In this document: positions 16,890 to 25,341 of the stretch, one piece after another
How the letters are laid out: every line of letters begins with the position of its first letter
How positions within the stretch are numbered: the first letter of the stretch is position 1
From: Sinorhizobium meliloti
GTDB taxonomy: Bacteria > Pseudomonadota > Alphaproteobacteria > Rhizobiales > Rhizobiaceae
Length of the DNA stretch: 64,000 nucleotides
Assembly: GCF_035610345.1 (NCBI RefSeq)
Contig: NZ_CP141212.1
Coordinates: 501,976-565,975, forward strand
Reading direction: 5' to 3'
Translations under genes and position numbers: made by a program
Notes under the pieces: model-generated
What the model was told of the DNA's origin: nothing
Databases searched by the model: none
What the model saw: only the letters and a program-made list of their open reading frames with translations

Positions 16890-18056
16890 ATGACGATCAT
16901 GACCAGTCTCAGCCCCCGCGCGACGGCAGCGCCCGAAAGCGGCATCGTCGAAGTGGTCAACTATGCGCGCGGGCGCGAAGGACTGATCCCGCTTTGGGTC
17001 GGCGAAGGTGATCTGCCGACGCCGGATTTCGTCAGTCGCGCGGCGGCCGACGCGTTGATGGCCGGCGAGACCTTCTACACCTGGCAGCGCGGCATCCCGC
17101 CGCTGCGCGAGGCGCTGGTCCGCTATTACCAGCGCCGGTTCCAGAAGGCGCTTTCGCCTGAGAATTTCTATGTTACCGGTTCGGGAATGCAGGCGATCAA
17201 GCTTGCGATCGAAGCGGTAGGCTCTCCCGGCGACGAGGTGGTCCTGCTGACGCCCGCCTGGCCGAATTTCGCGGCCGCTGCGGACCTCTCCGGCGTTCGC
17301 CCGGTCGCCGTTCCATTGCAATTCGAAGGCGGCAAATGGCAGCTCGATCCCGAACGTCTTCAGGCGGCGATCGGGGAGAGGACGCGGGCGCTGTTCATCA
17401 ACACGCCGTCCAACCCCACCGGTTGGACCGCCACTTACGAGGATCTCAGGGCTACTCTGGCGCTCGCGCGTAAACATGGACTCTGGATCATCGCCGACGA
17501 GATCTACGCGCTCTACTATTATCTCGGGGGCCGGGCGCCGTCCTTCCTCGACGTGATGGAGGAGGATGACCGCATTCTCTTCGTCAATTCCTTTTCCAAG
17601 AACTGGTCCATGACCGGCTGGCGTGTCGGGTGGATCGTCGCGCCGCCGGCGATGGGGCAGGTGCTCGAAAATCTCATTCAGTATTCGACCTCCGGTGTCG
17701 CGCAGTTCATGCAGCGCGGGGCAGTCGCCGCGCTCGATGAAGGCGACGGCTTCGTCGACGAGAACATTGCCAAGGCGAAGCGCAACCGCGATACGTTCTG
17801 CGACGCGCTGATCGCGACCAACCGCGTCGAAACGCTGAAACCCGATGGCGCGCTCTACGCCTTCCTGAAGATCGACGGCGTCACCGACTCGCGGGCCGCG
17901 GCGCTCGACCTCGTCGACCGGACCGGCGTCGGTCTGGCGCCGGGGACGGCCTTCGGCGAGGGCGGAGCGCTTTTCATGCGCGCCTGCTTCCTGCGTGATC
18001 CGCTCCAGATCGCCGAGGCCGCGGAGCGCTTGCAGCGCTACATCCTCAGCCGCTGA
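16890..18056 (+). CDS. PLP-dependent aminotransferase, class I/II
   Basis: A 388-residue fold-type I aminotransferase of the aspartate aminotransferase superfamily. Signatures are LWVGEGDLPTPDFV near the start, NTPSNPTGW, the Asp in IIADEIYALYYY that contacts the PLP ring nitrogen, and the Schiff-base lysine in NSFSKNWSMTGWRVGW followed by the substrate-binding arginine. The amino donor cannot be deduced; family members include aspartate, aromatic and alanine aminotransferases. The gene appears to be a single transcription unit between mscL and galE. Its ribosome binding site lies in the loop of a stable hairpin that ends at the start codon. Confidence 0.88.
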   Translation: MTIMTSLSPRATAAPESGIVEVVNYARGREGLIPLWVGEGDLPTPDFVSRAAADALMAGETFYTWQRGIPPLREALVRYYQRRFQKALSPENFYVTGSGMQAIKLAIEAVGSPGDEVVLLTPAWPNFAAAADLSGVRPVAVPLQFEGGKWQLDPERLQAAIGERTRALFINTPSNPTGWTATYEDLRATLALARKHGLWIIADEIYALYYYLGGRAPSFLDVMEEDDRILFVNSFSKNWSMTGWRVGWIVAPPAMGQVLENLIQYSTSGVAQFMQRGAVAALDEGDGFVDENIAKAKRNRDTFCDALIATNRVETLKPDGALYAFLKIDGVTDSRAAALDLVDRTGVGLAPGTAFGEGGALFMRACFLRDPLQIAEAAERLQRYILSR

Positions 18057-18237
18057 CGGGGCATTTTGGGCGAGGATACGGCCAATAGGTAAAATCCGAG
18101 CGATCGGTGCGGCGGACCCTTAACCACCCCACCGAGAATAGCCGCTGCGTGCCGGCGAACAGCGCCCCGATTTAGAATTTCTGAAACGCGAACGCGTCTT
18201 TTCTGATCCCGCATATGCAGAGGGCAGGGGACGGAAA

Positions 18238-19266
18238 ATGGCCGTATTGGTAACAGGCGGAGCAGGTTATATCGGCAGCCACATGGTATGGTCGCTGCTC
18301 GACGGCGGCGAAGCGGTGGTGGTGCTCGACTCCCTGTCGACTGGATTTCGCTGGGCGGTCGCACCGGAGGCGCGCTTCTACTTCGGCGATGTCGGTGACC
18401 GGGCGCTGCTCCAGCGGGTCTTTGCCGAGAACGACATCGACTCGGTCGTCCATTTTGCGGGCTCGGCCGTCGTACCGGAATCCGTCGCCAACCCGCTTGC
18501 CTATTATGAGAACAATACTGCCAATACCCGCACGCTCATTGCCGCAACCATCGAGGCCGGCGTTCGCCATTTCGTCTTTTCTTCGACCGCCGCCGTCTAT
18601 GGAACCCAGGATACGTCCGATCCGGTCGGCGAGACGGCCGCCCTGCGGCCCCAGAGTCCCTACGGCCGCTCCAAGCTGATGTCGGAGATGATGTTGCAGG
18701 ACGCCGCGGCCGCGCATGATTTCCGTTTTGTCGCGTTGCGCTATTTCAACGTGGCCGGGGCCGACCCGCTCGGCCGCGCCGGCCAGTCCACCTTCGGCGC
18801 GACGCATCTGATCAAGGTCGCCTGCGAGGCGGCGCTCGGGAGGCGCCGGAAGGTCGATGTCCTGGGCACGGACTATCCGACGGCGGACGGTACCGGCGTC
18901 AGAGACTATATCCATGTGAGTGATCTCGTGGCGGCACACAGGAGCGCGCTCGCCTATCTGCGGGCTGACGGTGAACCGTTGGTTGCCAATTGCGGTTACG
19001 GCCACGGCTTCTCGGTGCTGCAGGTGCTCGATACTGTGCGCCAGGTTTCCGGCCGCGATTTTATGGTGGACTACGCGCCCCGGCGGCCGGGCGATCCGGC
19101 GCAAATAGTCGCCGACTCTTCCGTAGCCCGGCTGAAGCTCGACTGGGTCCCGACGCATGCGAGCCTCGAGCATATCGTCCGGAGCGCCTTCGACTGGGAA
19201 AGCCATCTCGGCCGCAAGAACAGCTTCGACGAGGAACAGGACGAGCGGTTGATCGCGAACGGCTGA
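18238..19266 (+). CDS. galE: UDP-glucose 4-epimerase
   Basis: A 342-residue short-chain dehydrogenase-type sugar epimerase that interconverts UDP-glucose and UDP-galactose with bound NAD. The Rossmann motif VTGGAGYIGSH is at 4-15, the catalytic Ser near 115-116 (SSTAAVYG) and Tyr142-x3-Lys146 (YGRSK). The sequence LRYFNVAGADPLGRAGQ and DYPTADGTGVRDYIHVSDL are typical of GalE/ExoB. UDP-galactose is needed for exopolysaccharide and lipopolysaccharide; Sinorhizobium also has exoB elsewhere, so this could be a second epimerase with another specificity. The ATG follows GGGGACGGAAA. It is convergent with the chorismate mutase gene, 18 bases apart. Confidence 0.9.
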   Translation: MAVLVTGGAGYIGSHMVWSLLDGGEAVVVLDSLSTGFRWAVAPEARFYFGDVGDRALLQRVFAENDIDSVVHFAGSAVVPESVANPLAYYENNTANTRTLIAATIEAGVRHFVFSSTAAVYGTQDTSDPVGETAALRPQSPYGRSKLMSEMMLQDAAAAHDFRFVALRYFNVAGADPLGRAGQSTFGATHLIKVACEAALGRRRKVDVLGTDYPTADGTGVRDYIHVSDLVAAHRSALAYLRADGEPLVANCGYGHGFSVLQVLDTVRQVSGRDFMVDYAPRRPGDPAQIVADSSVARLKLDWVPTHASLEHIVRSAFDWESHLGRKNSFDEEQDERLIANG

Positions 19267-19284
19267 GCCCGTTGCGTGAAGCCT

Positions 19285-19590
19285 TCAGGGGTGGTCCTCT
19301 CCGAGCAGTTTCCGCTCGTGCGCAATGGCACGTTCGACGAGTTGTGCCCAGAATCGTTCGTAGAAGTCCGGATCAAGGCCGAGCTTGACCGCGTTCCGGC
19401 GCGCGTTTTCCTTCACCTCCGCCACCCGTGCCGGGATGTCCGCCTTGAGGTTGAGCGGGCGTTTGATCTCCGCGGCGCGCTCGATATAGCCCCAGCGTTC
19501 GGCGAAAAGCGTCATCAAGGCGCGGTCGAGGCGGTCGATCTCCGCACGTATATCGTCCATTGTCGTGCATTCTGCCGATGTTTTCTGCAT
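19285..19590 (-). CDS. Chorismate mutase (AroQ type)
   Basis: A 101-residue all-helical AroQ-class chorismate mutase, converting chorismate to prephenate for phenylalanine and tyrosine synthesis. The first helix DDIRAEIDRLDRALMTLFAERWGYIERAAEIKRPL carries the active-site arginine and the lysine in AEIK, and the third helix FYERFWAQLVERAIAHE completes the site. No signal peptide is present, so it is the cytoplasmic form. The ATG at 19590 is chosen because GCGAGGATCC lies at the right distance; the later ATG at 19560 has no ribosome binding site. Length is normal for a monofunctional enzyme. Confidence 0.9.
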   Translation of the reverse strand: MQKTSAECTTMDDIRAEIDRLDRALMTLFAERWGYIERAAEIKRPLNLKADIPARVAEVKENARRNAVKLGLDPDFYERFWAQLVERAIAHERKLLGEDHP

Positions 19591-19712
19591 GTCGGATCCT
19601 CGCGGAGCGGAGGCCGCCCCATTTGATAGCGCCGAACTGCTAGCAAAGGGGGCGCCGGCTGAGAAGGGGTTAAACCGACGCAGCGTGACGGCTCCGTTGC
19701 GAGCGGGGGTTT

Positions 19713-19829
19713 TCACGCGCCGAGAGCAAGCTTGATCGCAAGACCGACAATGCTGACCGCCGCGACGCCGGCGGCCCATAGGCCCACGAACCAGAGAAGC
19801 TTGCGGGCAGTGCCGCTGGAGCGCGTCAA
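19713..19829 (-). CDS. DUF2474 small membrane protein following cydB
   Basis: A 38-residue protein beginning at a TTG codon. It has a short basic N-terminus (TRSSGTARK) and one membrane helix (LLWFVGLWAAGVAAVSIVGLAIKLAL). The TTG overlaps the cydB stop codon by four bases (TTGA), and GGAGGG lies about seven bases upstream, so translation is coupled to cydB. Small DUF2474 proteins in this position are probably accessory subunits of the bd-type oxidase, comparable in role, not in sequence, to CydX. It is too short for many gene finders to report. Confidence 0.82.
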   Translation of the reverse strand: MTRSSGTARKLLWFVGLWAAGVAAVSIVGLAIKLALGA

Positions 19830-20830
19830 TGATAGCCCTCCTCCGGATCGACCTTGCCGCGGAACACCCAGTAGGCATAGGCGGTATAGGCGAGAATCAT
19901 CGGCACCAGCACAAGCGCGCCGACGAGCAGGAAGGCGAGGCTCTCGTCCGGCGCGGCGGCATCCCAGATCGTCAGCGAAGGCGGCACCATGAAGGGATAG
20001 AAGCTGATGCCGATGCCGATATAGCCGAGTACGAACAGGCCGAGCGCGGCGATGAAGGGCTGGACATCGTGCCGGTCGCGGATGCCCTTGAGAAGAAGGT
20101 AAAGGCAGCCGAGGACGAGCAGCGGCACAATGACGCTGAAGATCGCCGTCGGCCATCCGAACCAGCGCTCCAGATAGACCGGCTCGAGAAACGGCGTCCA
20201 GAGGCTGACGACGCCCATTGCCGCAACCGTGGCGAGAGCGGTTCGAAGCGCGACGCCGCGCGCGCGTTCGGCGAGCTCGCCACGGGTCTTCATGACCAGC
20301 CAGGTCGCTCCAAGAAGCGCATAGCCGATCACGATCGCCACCCCGGTCGCGATTGAAAACGGCGTCAGCCAGTCCCACCAGCCGCCGACATAGGCCCGGT
20401 TCTCGACCGGGATGCCCTGCACGAGAGCGCCGAGCGCCAGGCCTTGCGCGAAGGCAGCGAGCATCGAGCCGCCCGCAAAGGCCCAGTTCCACAGGAATTC
20501 GCCACGCTGCGTGCGCCAGCGGTACTCGAAGGCCACGCCGCGGAAGATGAGGCCGATCAGCATGGCGATGATGGGCGCGTAAAGTGCGGGCAGGATCGTC
20601 GCATAGGCGAGCGGAAATACGGCGAGCAACCCTCCGCCGCCGAGCACGAGCCAGGTTTCATTGCCGTCCCATACGGGGGCCACCGAGTTCATCATGACGT
20701 CGCGGTCATGCTTTTCGGGGAAAAACGGAAACAATATCCCGACGCCGAGGTCGAAACCGTCGAGAACGACATAGGCAAGCACCGCAAAGGCGATGATCGC
20801 GGCCCAGATCAGTGGCAGATCAATGGCCAT
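19826..20830 (-). CDS. cydB: Cytochrome bd-type ubiquinol oxidase subunit II
   Basis: A 334-residue inner-membrane protein with about eight hydrophobic segments, subunit II of the bd-type terminal oxidase that oxidises quinol and reduces oxygen. Typical sequences are the start LPLIWAAIIAFAVLAYVVLDGFDLGVGILFP, the SVAPVWDGNETWLVLGGGGLLAVFP segment that is nearly invariant in CydB, and FRGVAFEYRW. Its ATG lies within the last bases of cydA (11-base overlap), and a DUF2474 gene overlaps its stop. No cydDC haem/thiol exporter genes follow. Confidence 0.95.
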   Translation of the reverse strand: MAIDLPLIWAAIIAFAVLAYVVLDGFDLGVGILFPFFPEKHDRDVMMNSVAPVWDGNETWLVLGGGGLLAVFPLAYATILPALYAPIIAMLIGLIFRGVAFEYRWRTQRGEFLWNWAFAGGSMLAAFAQGLALGALVQGIPVENRAYVGGWWDWLTPFSIATGVAIVIGYALLGATWLVMKTRGELAERARGVALRTALATVAAMGVVSLWTPFLEPVYLERWFGWPTAIFSVIVPLLVLGCLYLLLKGIRDRHDVQPFIAALGLFVLGYIGIGISFYPFMVPPSLTIWDAAAPDESLAFLLVGALVLVPMILAYTAYAYWVFRGKVDPEEGYH

Positions 20831-22232
20831 GATGGCCTCCCTGGTTGGCTGTTGCCGGCCCGGGCGTCACTCCGGCCGTGCGCAAGGGTCCTTCGTCGAG
20901 TTCCGGCCTCGCATCGCGCGGGAGGCGTGCCATCAGCCGCAGGATGTAGAAGGTGCCGGCGCCGAAAACGAGAAAATAGACGATGATGAAGGCGACGAGC
21001 GAGGCGCCCACAGCCGGCGCTGCGATCGGGGAAATCGAGTCCGCCGTCAAAAGGTGCCCATAGATCGTGTAGGGCTGCCGCCCGACCTCCGTGGTGATCC
21101 AGCCGGCAAGCACTGCCACGAAGCCCGCCGGGCCCATGAGCACCGCCGCGCGGTGGAGCGCGGCACTCGTGTCGAGCGTGCCGCGCAGCCGACACCAGAG
21201 GCTCCAGAGGCCGAGACCGAGCATGGCGAAGCCGATCGCCACCATCACGCGAAACGACCAGAAGACGATGGCGACCGGCGGGTGCCGGTCCTCTGGTATG
21301 GTGTCGAGACCGGCAAGGGGCGCATCGAGCGAGTGCTTGAGGATCAGGCTCGAAAGCTTCGGGATCTCGAGCGCGTAGTCGACGCGCTTCTCGGCGGAGT
21401 TCGGCATGCCGAAGAGGATCAGCGGCGCGCCTTCCGGATGGCTTTGATAATGCCCTTCCATCGCCATTACCTTTGCCGGCTGATGTTCGAGCGTGTTGAG
21501 TCCGTGCTGGTCGCCGGCGAAGATCTGGATCGGCGCGACGATCGCCGCCATCCACATCGCCATTGAGAACATCGTGCGGGCGCGCCGCGGCGCGGTCTTG
21601 CGCAGGAGGTGCCACGCCCCGCAGGCGCCGACGACGAAGGCCGTCGTCAGATAGGCGGCGAGCACCATGTGCGTCAGCCGATACGGGAAAGACGGATTGA
21701 AGATGACCGCCCACCAATCGTCGGGAATGAACTGCCCGGCCTCGTTGACGGAGAAGCCGGCGGGCGTCTGCATCCAGGAGTTCACCGCGAGGATCCAGGT
21801 GGCCGAGATCAGGGTGCCGAGCGCGACCATGGCGGTTGCGAAAAAATGCAGCTTCGGGCCGACCCGGTTGAGGCCGAAAAGCATGACGCCGAGAAAGCCC
21901 GCTTCCAGGAAGAAGGCGGTCAGCACCTCGTAGCCCATTAACGGCCCGATTACCGGCCCGGCCTTGTCGGAAAACACGCTCCAGTTGGTGCCGAACTGGT
22001 AGGACATGACGATGCCGGAGACGACGCCCATGCCGAAAGCGACGGCGAATATCGTCTTCCAGAAGTTGAAGAGCTCCAGATAGACCTCGTCCTTCTTCCA
22101 GAGCCAGAGCGCTTCGAGAACGGCCAGATAGCTGGCAAGCCCGATGGAGAAGGCCGGGAAGATGATGTGGAAGGAGACGGTGAAGGCGAACTGTATGCGT
22201 GCAAGGACAGTTGCGTCAAAGGCTTCGAACAC
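20820..22232 (-). CDS. cydA: Cytochrome bd-type ubiquinol oxidase subunit I
   Basis: About 470 residues, the haem-binding subunit of the bd-type quinol oxidase in the inner membrane. The haem-ligand region RIQFAFTVSFHIIFPAFSIG begins the protein, and GWITTEVGRQPYTIYG is the quinol-site signature with Tyr in the place of the usual Trp. The protein is about 50 residues shorter than the E. coli enzyme, consistent with the short Q-loop of the CIO-type (cyanide-insensitive) oxidases. A GTG at 22232 with AAAGGA upstream is preferred: family-like sequence starts there (FEAFDATVLARIQ). The frame is open to an ATG at 22301. The upstream region shows no clear Anr/FixK box. Confidence 0.92.
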   Translation of the reverse strand: MFEAFDATVLARIQFAFTVSFHIIFPAFSIGLASYLAVLEALWLWKKDEVYLELFNFWKTIFAVAFGMGVVSGIVMSYQFGTNWSVFSDKAGPVIGPLMGYEVLTAFFLEAGFLGVMLFGLNRVGPKLHFFATAMVALGTLISATWILAVNSWMQTPAGFSVNEAGQFIPDDWWAVIFNPSFPYRLTHMVLAAYLTTAFVVGACGAWHLLRKTAPRRARTMFSMAMWMAAIVAPIQIFAGDQHGLNTLEHQPAKVMAMEGHYQSHPEGAPLILFGMPNSAEKRVDYALEIPKLSSLILKHSLDAPLAGLDTIPEDRHPPVAIVFWSFRVMVAIGFAMLGLGLWSLWCRLRGTLDTSAALHRAAVLMGPAGFVAVLAGWITTEVGRQPYTIYGHLLTADSISPIAAPAVGASLVAFIIVYFLVFGAGTFYILRLMARLPRDARPELDEGPLRTAGVTPGPATANQGGHHGH

Positions 22233-22518
22233 GGCGCTGATCCTTTCGGGCGGAAACCGCAAGCTCAGACGCGAACGGCGTCCGGCATTTGCGATCTGCA
22301 TCGTGTGATTGAATCTGACGCAATATTGCCAAAGGTCAATGACGGGCGGATCGTCACGTTGTCACACTGCGGCAATCGTTCGCCCGCGGCACTTTGAAGC
22401 GCGTGCCCATCAGGGCAGCCGCGCGTGCGACAGCGTCCTCTACGCAGCCTGCCGTGCCTCGCTTTCGAGCCTCATCCCTGTGACGTGCACAGGGATGGGA
22501 GGAAAGCACTCCGAGAAA

Positions 22519-23688
22519 TCACCGGCGCGCGAGGTAGGCCTCGGCGAGCTCGGTCCAGAAGGCAGCGCCGATAGGCAGCAGATCGTCGTTGAAATCATAG
22601 CCGGGGTGGTGGAGCGATTTTTCCTCGCCTGTCACCCGCGAGCCCAGGAAGAAATAGCTGCCGGGCCTTTCCTTGAGCATATAGGCGAAGTCCTCGCTTC
22701 CCATGAACGGCCGGGCGAGATCGACGACCTTGTCGGCGCCTGCGAAGCGGATGGCGGCCTCGCGGAGGAAATCAGTCTCCGCCTTGTGGTTGATCGTCGC
22801 ATCGTAGCTTCGCTCGTAATCGACGGTTGCGCGCATGCCGAAGCTTGCCGCTTGAGCCTCGGCGATCATCCGGATGCGGCGTTCGAGCTCGTCGCGGACA
22901 CCCGGATCGAAGGAGCGTATGCCGACGACGATCTCTGCGCGTTCCGGAATGATGTTGCTGGCGGAGCCGGCGTGAAACGCGCCGACGGTCACGACGGAGG
23001 GGTCCATCGGATGGATGTTGCGTGCGACGATGGTTTGCAGCGCCATGACCATGCTGGCGCCGCAAACGATAGGATCGGCGGTCTCCTGCGGTTCGGCGCC
23101 GTGGCCGCCGCAGCCGTGAACGGTGATCCGCGCCTCGTCGACCGCCGCCATGATCGGGCCCTCGCGCAGAGCGAACTGGCCGAAGGGCAGGTTCGGTTCG
23201 TTGTGGAGCGCGAACACGGCATCGCAGGGAAATCTGTCGAAGAGACCCTCGTCGACCAAGATTTTCGCACCGCCCGCATTCTCCTCCGCAGGCTGGAAGA
23301 TGAGGTGGATCGTGCCGTCGAAATTCTTTCGCTCGGCAAGCGCACGGGCCGCGCCGAGCAGCATCGTCGTATGGCCGTCATGACCGCAGGCATGCATCAA
23401 GCCCGGCTTCGTGCTTGCATAGGCGGCCCCGGTTTCCTCCTGGATCGGCAGCGCATCGATATCGGCGCGGATGCCGATCGAGCGCGACCCGGTCCCGGAT
23501 CTCAGCGTGGCGACCACGCCTGTCTTCGCCAGGCCCGTCGTCACCTCATAGCCGAGTGCTTCAAGATGGCGTGCGATGAAGGCGGATGTCCGCGTTTCTT
23601 CGAGCCCAAGTTCTGGATGGGCGTGCAGATCGCGCCGGATAGCGACGAGTTCCGGCATGGCATTGTCGATGGAGGCGGAAAGCTTCAT
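22519..23688 (-). CDS. M20 family amidohydrolase (hippurate hydrolase-like)
   Basis: A 389-residue metallopeptidase of the M20D group, which hydrolyses N-acyl amino acids or related amides. Metal-binding motifs are visible: MHACGHDGHTTM near residue 100, the acidic EENAGGAK, and the dimerisation-domain histidine in CGGHGAEPQ. The protein is cytoplasmic. Its start codon follows the stop of the upstream permease gene by one base, so it is the last gene of the ABC transporter operon. The context suggests that the transporter brings in an N-acylated or guanidino amino acid and this enzyme releases the free amino acid. The exact substrate is not known. Confidence 0.87.
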   Translation of the reverse strand: MKLSASIDNAMPELVAIRRDLHAHPELGLEETRTSAFIARHLEALGYEVTTGLAKTGVVATLRSGTGSRSIGIRADIDALPIQEETGAAYASTKPGLMHACGHDGHTTMLLGAARALAERKNFDGTIHLIFQPAEENAGGAKILVDEGLFDRFPCDAVFALHNEPNLPFGQFALREGPIMAAVDEARITVHGCGGHGAEPQETADPIVCGASMVMALQTIVARNIHPMDPSVVTVGAFHAGSASNIIPERAEIVVGIRSFDPGVRDELERRIRMIAEAQAASFGMRATVDYERSYDATINHKAETDFLREAAIRFAGADKVVDLARPFMGSEDFAYMLKERPGSYFFLGSRVTGEEKSLHHPGYDFNDDLLPIGAAFWTELAEAYLARR

Positions 23689-23689
23689 G

Positions 23690-24514
23690 TCAGGCACCAC
23701 GGGTGGGTATGCGGTTTTCGAAGTAACGGAAGGCCACGACCAGGATGGCCGTCAGGCACATGTAGATCGCCGCGAGCAGCAGGAGCGGCTCATAGGTCAG
23801 GTAGGTTTCCTGCCGCACCTTCGAGATCACCGCATAGACGTCGACGACGGTGATTGTCGCGACGAGCGGCGTGGATTTCAATTGCAGCACGGTCTCGCCG
23901 TTGAGGGTGGGCAGCGCGCGGTGGATCGCCCGCGGCAGCCAGATGCGCCGGAACATCGTCCAGCGGCCCATGCCGTAGGCACGGGCGGCTTCCAGCTCCC
24001 CGGACGGCACGCCGGCGAACGCGCCGCGCATGACCTCGCCCTCATAGGCGGCGAAGGATACCGTGAGCGCCGCTACGCCATAGGGCCATGCCTCGCGCAG
24101 ATACGGCCAGAGAAAGGATTGCCGGATTGCGGGGAACTGCGGAAAGAGCGAGCCGAGCCCGTAATAGAGAAGCCATAGCTGCAGCAGCAGCGGCGTACCG
24201 CGGATGACGGTACAGAAGATGCGGGCTGGAGCCTTGAAGAACCAGGGGCCGGTCACCTGGGCGAGGCCGAGCGGCACGGCCAGGAGGAAGCCGAGGATCG
24301 CGGTGCTGAAGAGCATCGCCAAGCTTACGAGAATGCCGGAGCCGAGCCTCGGCAGGTAGCGCGGCAGCCAGTCCCAGCGCATGAAGACCGCGACCGCCGC
24401 CACGAGCGCCGCGAAGAGAAGCATCAGCACGATGCGATGGGGCTTGAGGAAACTCTCCTTTCTCGGGAGGTCTTCCGGCGTGTATGCGAGCGCGTGGGTG
24501 GTTTCGTCGGTCAT
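23690..24514 (-). CDS. Polar amino acid ABC transporter permease (HisM-like)
   Basis: A 274-residue inner-membrane permease of the histidine/arginine/octopine family. An N-terminal cytoplasmic extension of about 25 residues precedes the first membrane helix (VLMLLFAALVAAVAVFM), and about five helices follow. The cytoplasmic EAA loop, EAARAYGMGRWTMFRRIWLPRAIHRALP, which contacts the ATPase, is intact. The ATG overlaps the stop codon of the partner permease (ATGA). It forms a heterodimer with that protein and works with the ATPase at 26160 and the binding protein at 25342. Arginine or a guanidino compound is the likely substrate given the divergent catabolic genes. Confidence 0.9.
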   Translation of the reverse strand: MTDETTHALAYTPEDLPRKESFLKPHRIVLMLLFAALVAAVAVFMRWDWLPRYLPRLGSGILVSLAMLFSTAILGFLLAVPLGLAQVTGPWFFKAPARIFCTVIRGTPLLLQLWLLYYGLGSLFPQFPAIRQSFLWPYLREAWPYGVAALTVSFAAYEGEVMRGAFAGVPSGELEAARAYGMGRWTMFRRIWLPRAIHRALPTLNGETVLQLKSTPLVATITVVDVYAVISKVRQETYLTYEPLLLLAAIYMCLTAILVVAFRYFENRIPTRGA

Positions 24515-25236
24515 CGTTGCTCCGCGAAGCCGCGTCGCGCACGGCGTTCGACCATGCCGATGAAGACATTGGAAACGAGCGTCAGCGTCAGATAGAGCGC
24601 GCCGGCGGCGCAGAAGAAGAGGAGATAGGCCTTGGTGGCGCCTGCCGCCTGCCGGGTGACCAGCGTCAGCTCGCTGAAACCGACGACAGCGAGCAAAGCC
24701 GTGTCCTTGGTGGCGATCAGCCACAGATTGGCAAGCCCGGGGATGGCATAGGGCAGCATCGCCGGAAGCGTGATGCGCCGCAGCACCAGGAGGGGCGACA
24801 TGCCGTAAGCGCGCGCCGCCTCGATCTGACCGGCGGGAACCGCCTTGATCGCTCCGCGAAGCACCTCCGTCGAATAGGCGCCCTGCACGACCCCGATCAC
24901 GAAGATGCCGGCCACGAGCCCGCTGATATCGACGGCTCCGATCCCGATGGCGCCCAGGAACTGGTTCAGAAGATCGGTGCCGGCATAGTAGAGAAGCAGG
25001 ATGAGTACCAGTTCGGGCACCGCGCGAACCACCGTCGTGTAACACTCCAGAAGATCGCGAAGCACCGGCCCGCCATAGAGCTTGCCGAAGGCCCCGCCGA
25101 TGCCGAGTGCGAGCCCGAGCGCATAGCCGCCGACTGCGATCTCGATCGAGCTGAGGAAACCCTGCAGCAGGACGCCGCCCCAGCCGGGCGCCGAGAGCGA
25201 AAGCAGGCTCCAGTTGATAAAGGAATCACCGAGCAC
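24511..25236 (-). CDS. Polar amino acid ABC transporter permease (HisQ-like)
   Basis: A 241-residue permease with about five membrane segments. It has the family start GWGGVLLQGFLSSIEIAVGGYALGLALGIGGAF and the EAA loop EAARAYGMSPLLVLRRITLPAMLPYAIPG. It pairs with the HisM-like permease encoded immediately downstream. The gene is separated from the binding-protein gene upstream by about 105 bases that contain a palindromic repeat, which may reduce expression of the permeases relative to the binding protein, as is common in such operons. Confidence 0.9.
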   Translation of the reverse strand: MLGDSFINWSLLSLSAPGWGGVLLQGFLSSIEIAVGGYALGLALGIGGAFGKLYGGPVLRDLLECYTTVVRAVPELVLILLLYYAGTDLLNQFLGAIGIGAVDISGLVAGIFVIGVVQGAYSTEVLRGAIKAVPAGQIEAARAYGMSPLLVLRRITLPAMLPYAIPGLANLWLIATKDTALLAVVGFSELTLVTRQAAGATKAYLLFFCAAGALYLTLTLVSNVFIGMVERRARRGFAEQR

Positions 25237-25252
25237 GGCAGCCTCTTAAACA

Positions 25253-25293
25253 GAGCGGGATCACGGACGATGTCCGCAATCCGCATCCCGCTC
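25253..25293. repeat. Palindromic repeat, family B, between binding protein and permease genes
   Basis: Perfect nine-base arms GAGCGGGAT (25253-25261) and ATCCCGCTC (25285-25293), with an inner CGGAC/GTCCG pair. The same arms occur at 51121-51174. Inside the operon, it may stabilise or end part of the transcript after the binding-protein gene. Confidence 0.8.
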
Positions 25294-25341
25294 GAACACG
25301 AATTCAGGCCGGCGATCGCCCGGACCGCCGGCCGGTTGCGG

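Noticed and set aside
22302..22518. Possible Anr/FixK box (TTGAT-N4-ATCAA) upstream of cydAB
   Set aside because: Half-site-like sequences (TTGAC, TTGAA) occur, but spacing and symmetry do not fit; no convincing box was found. The interval holds no gene.
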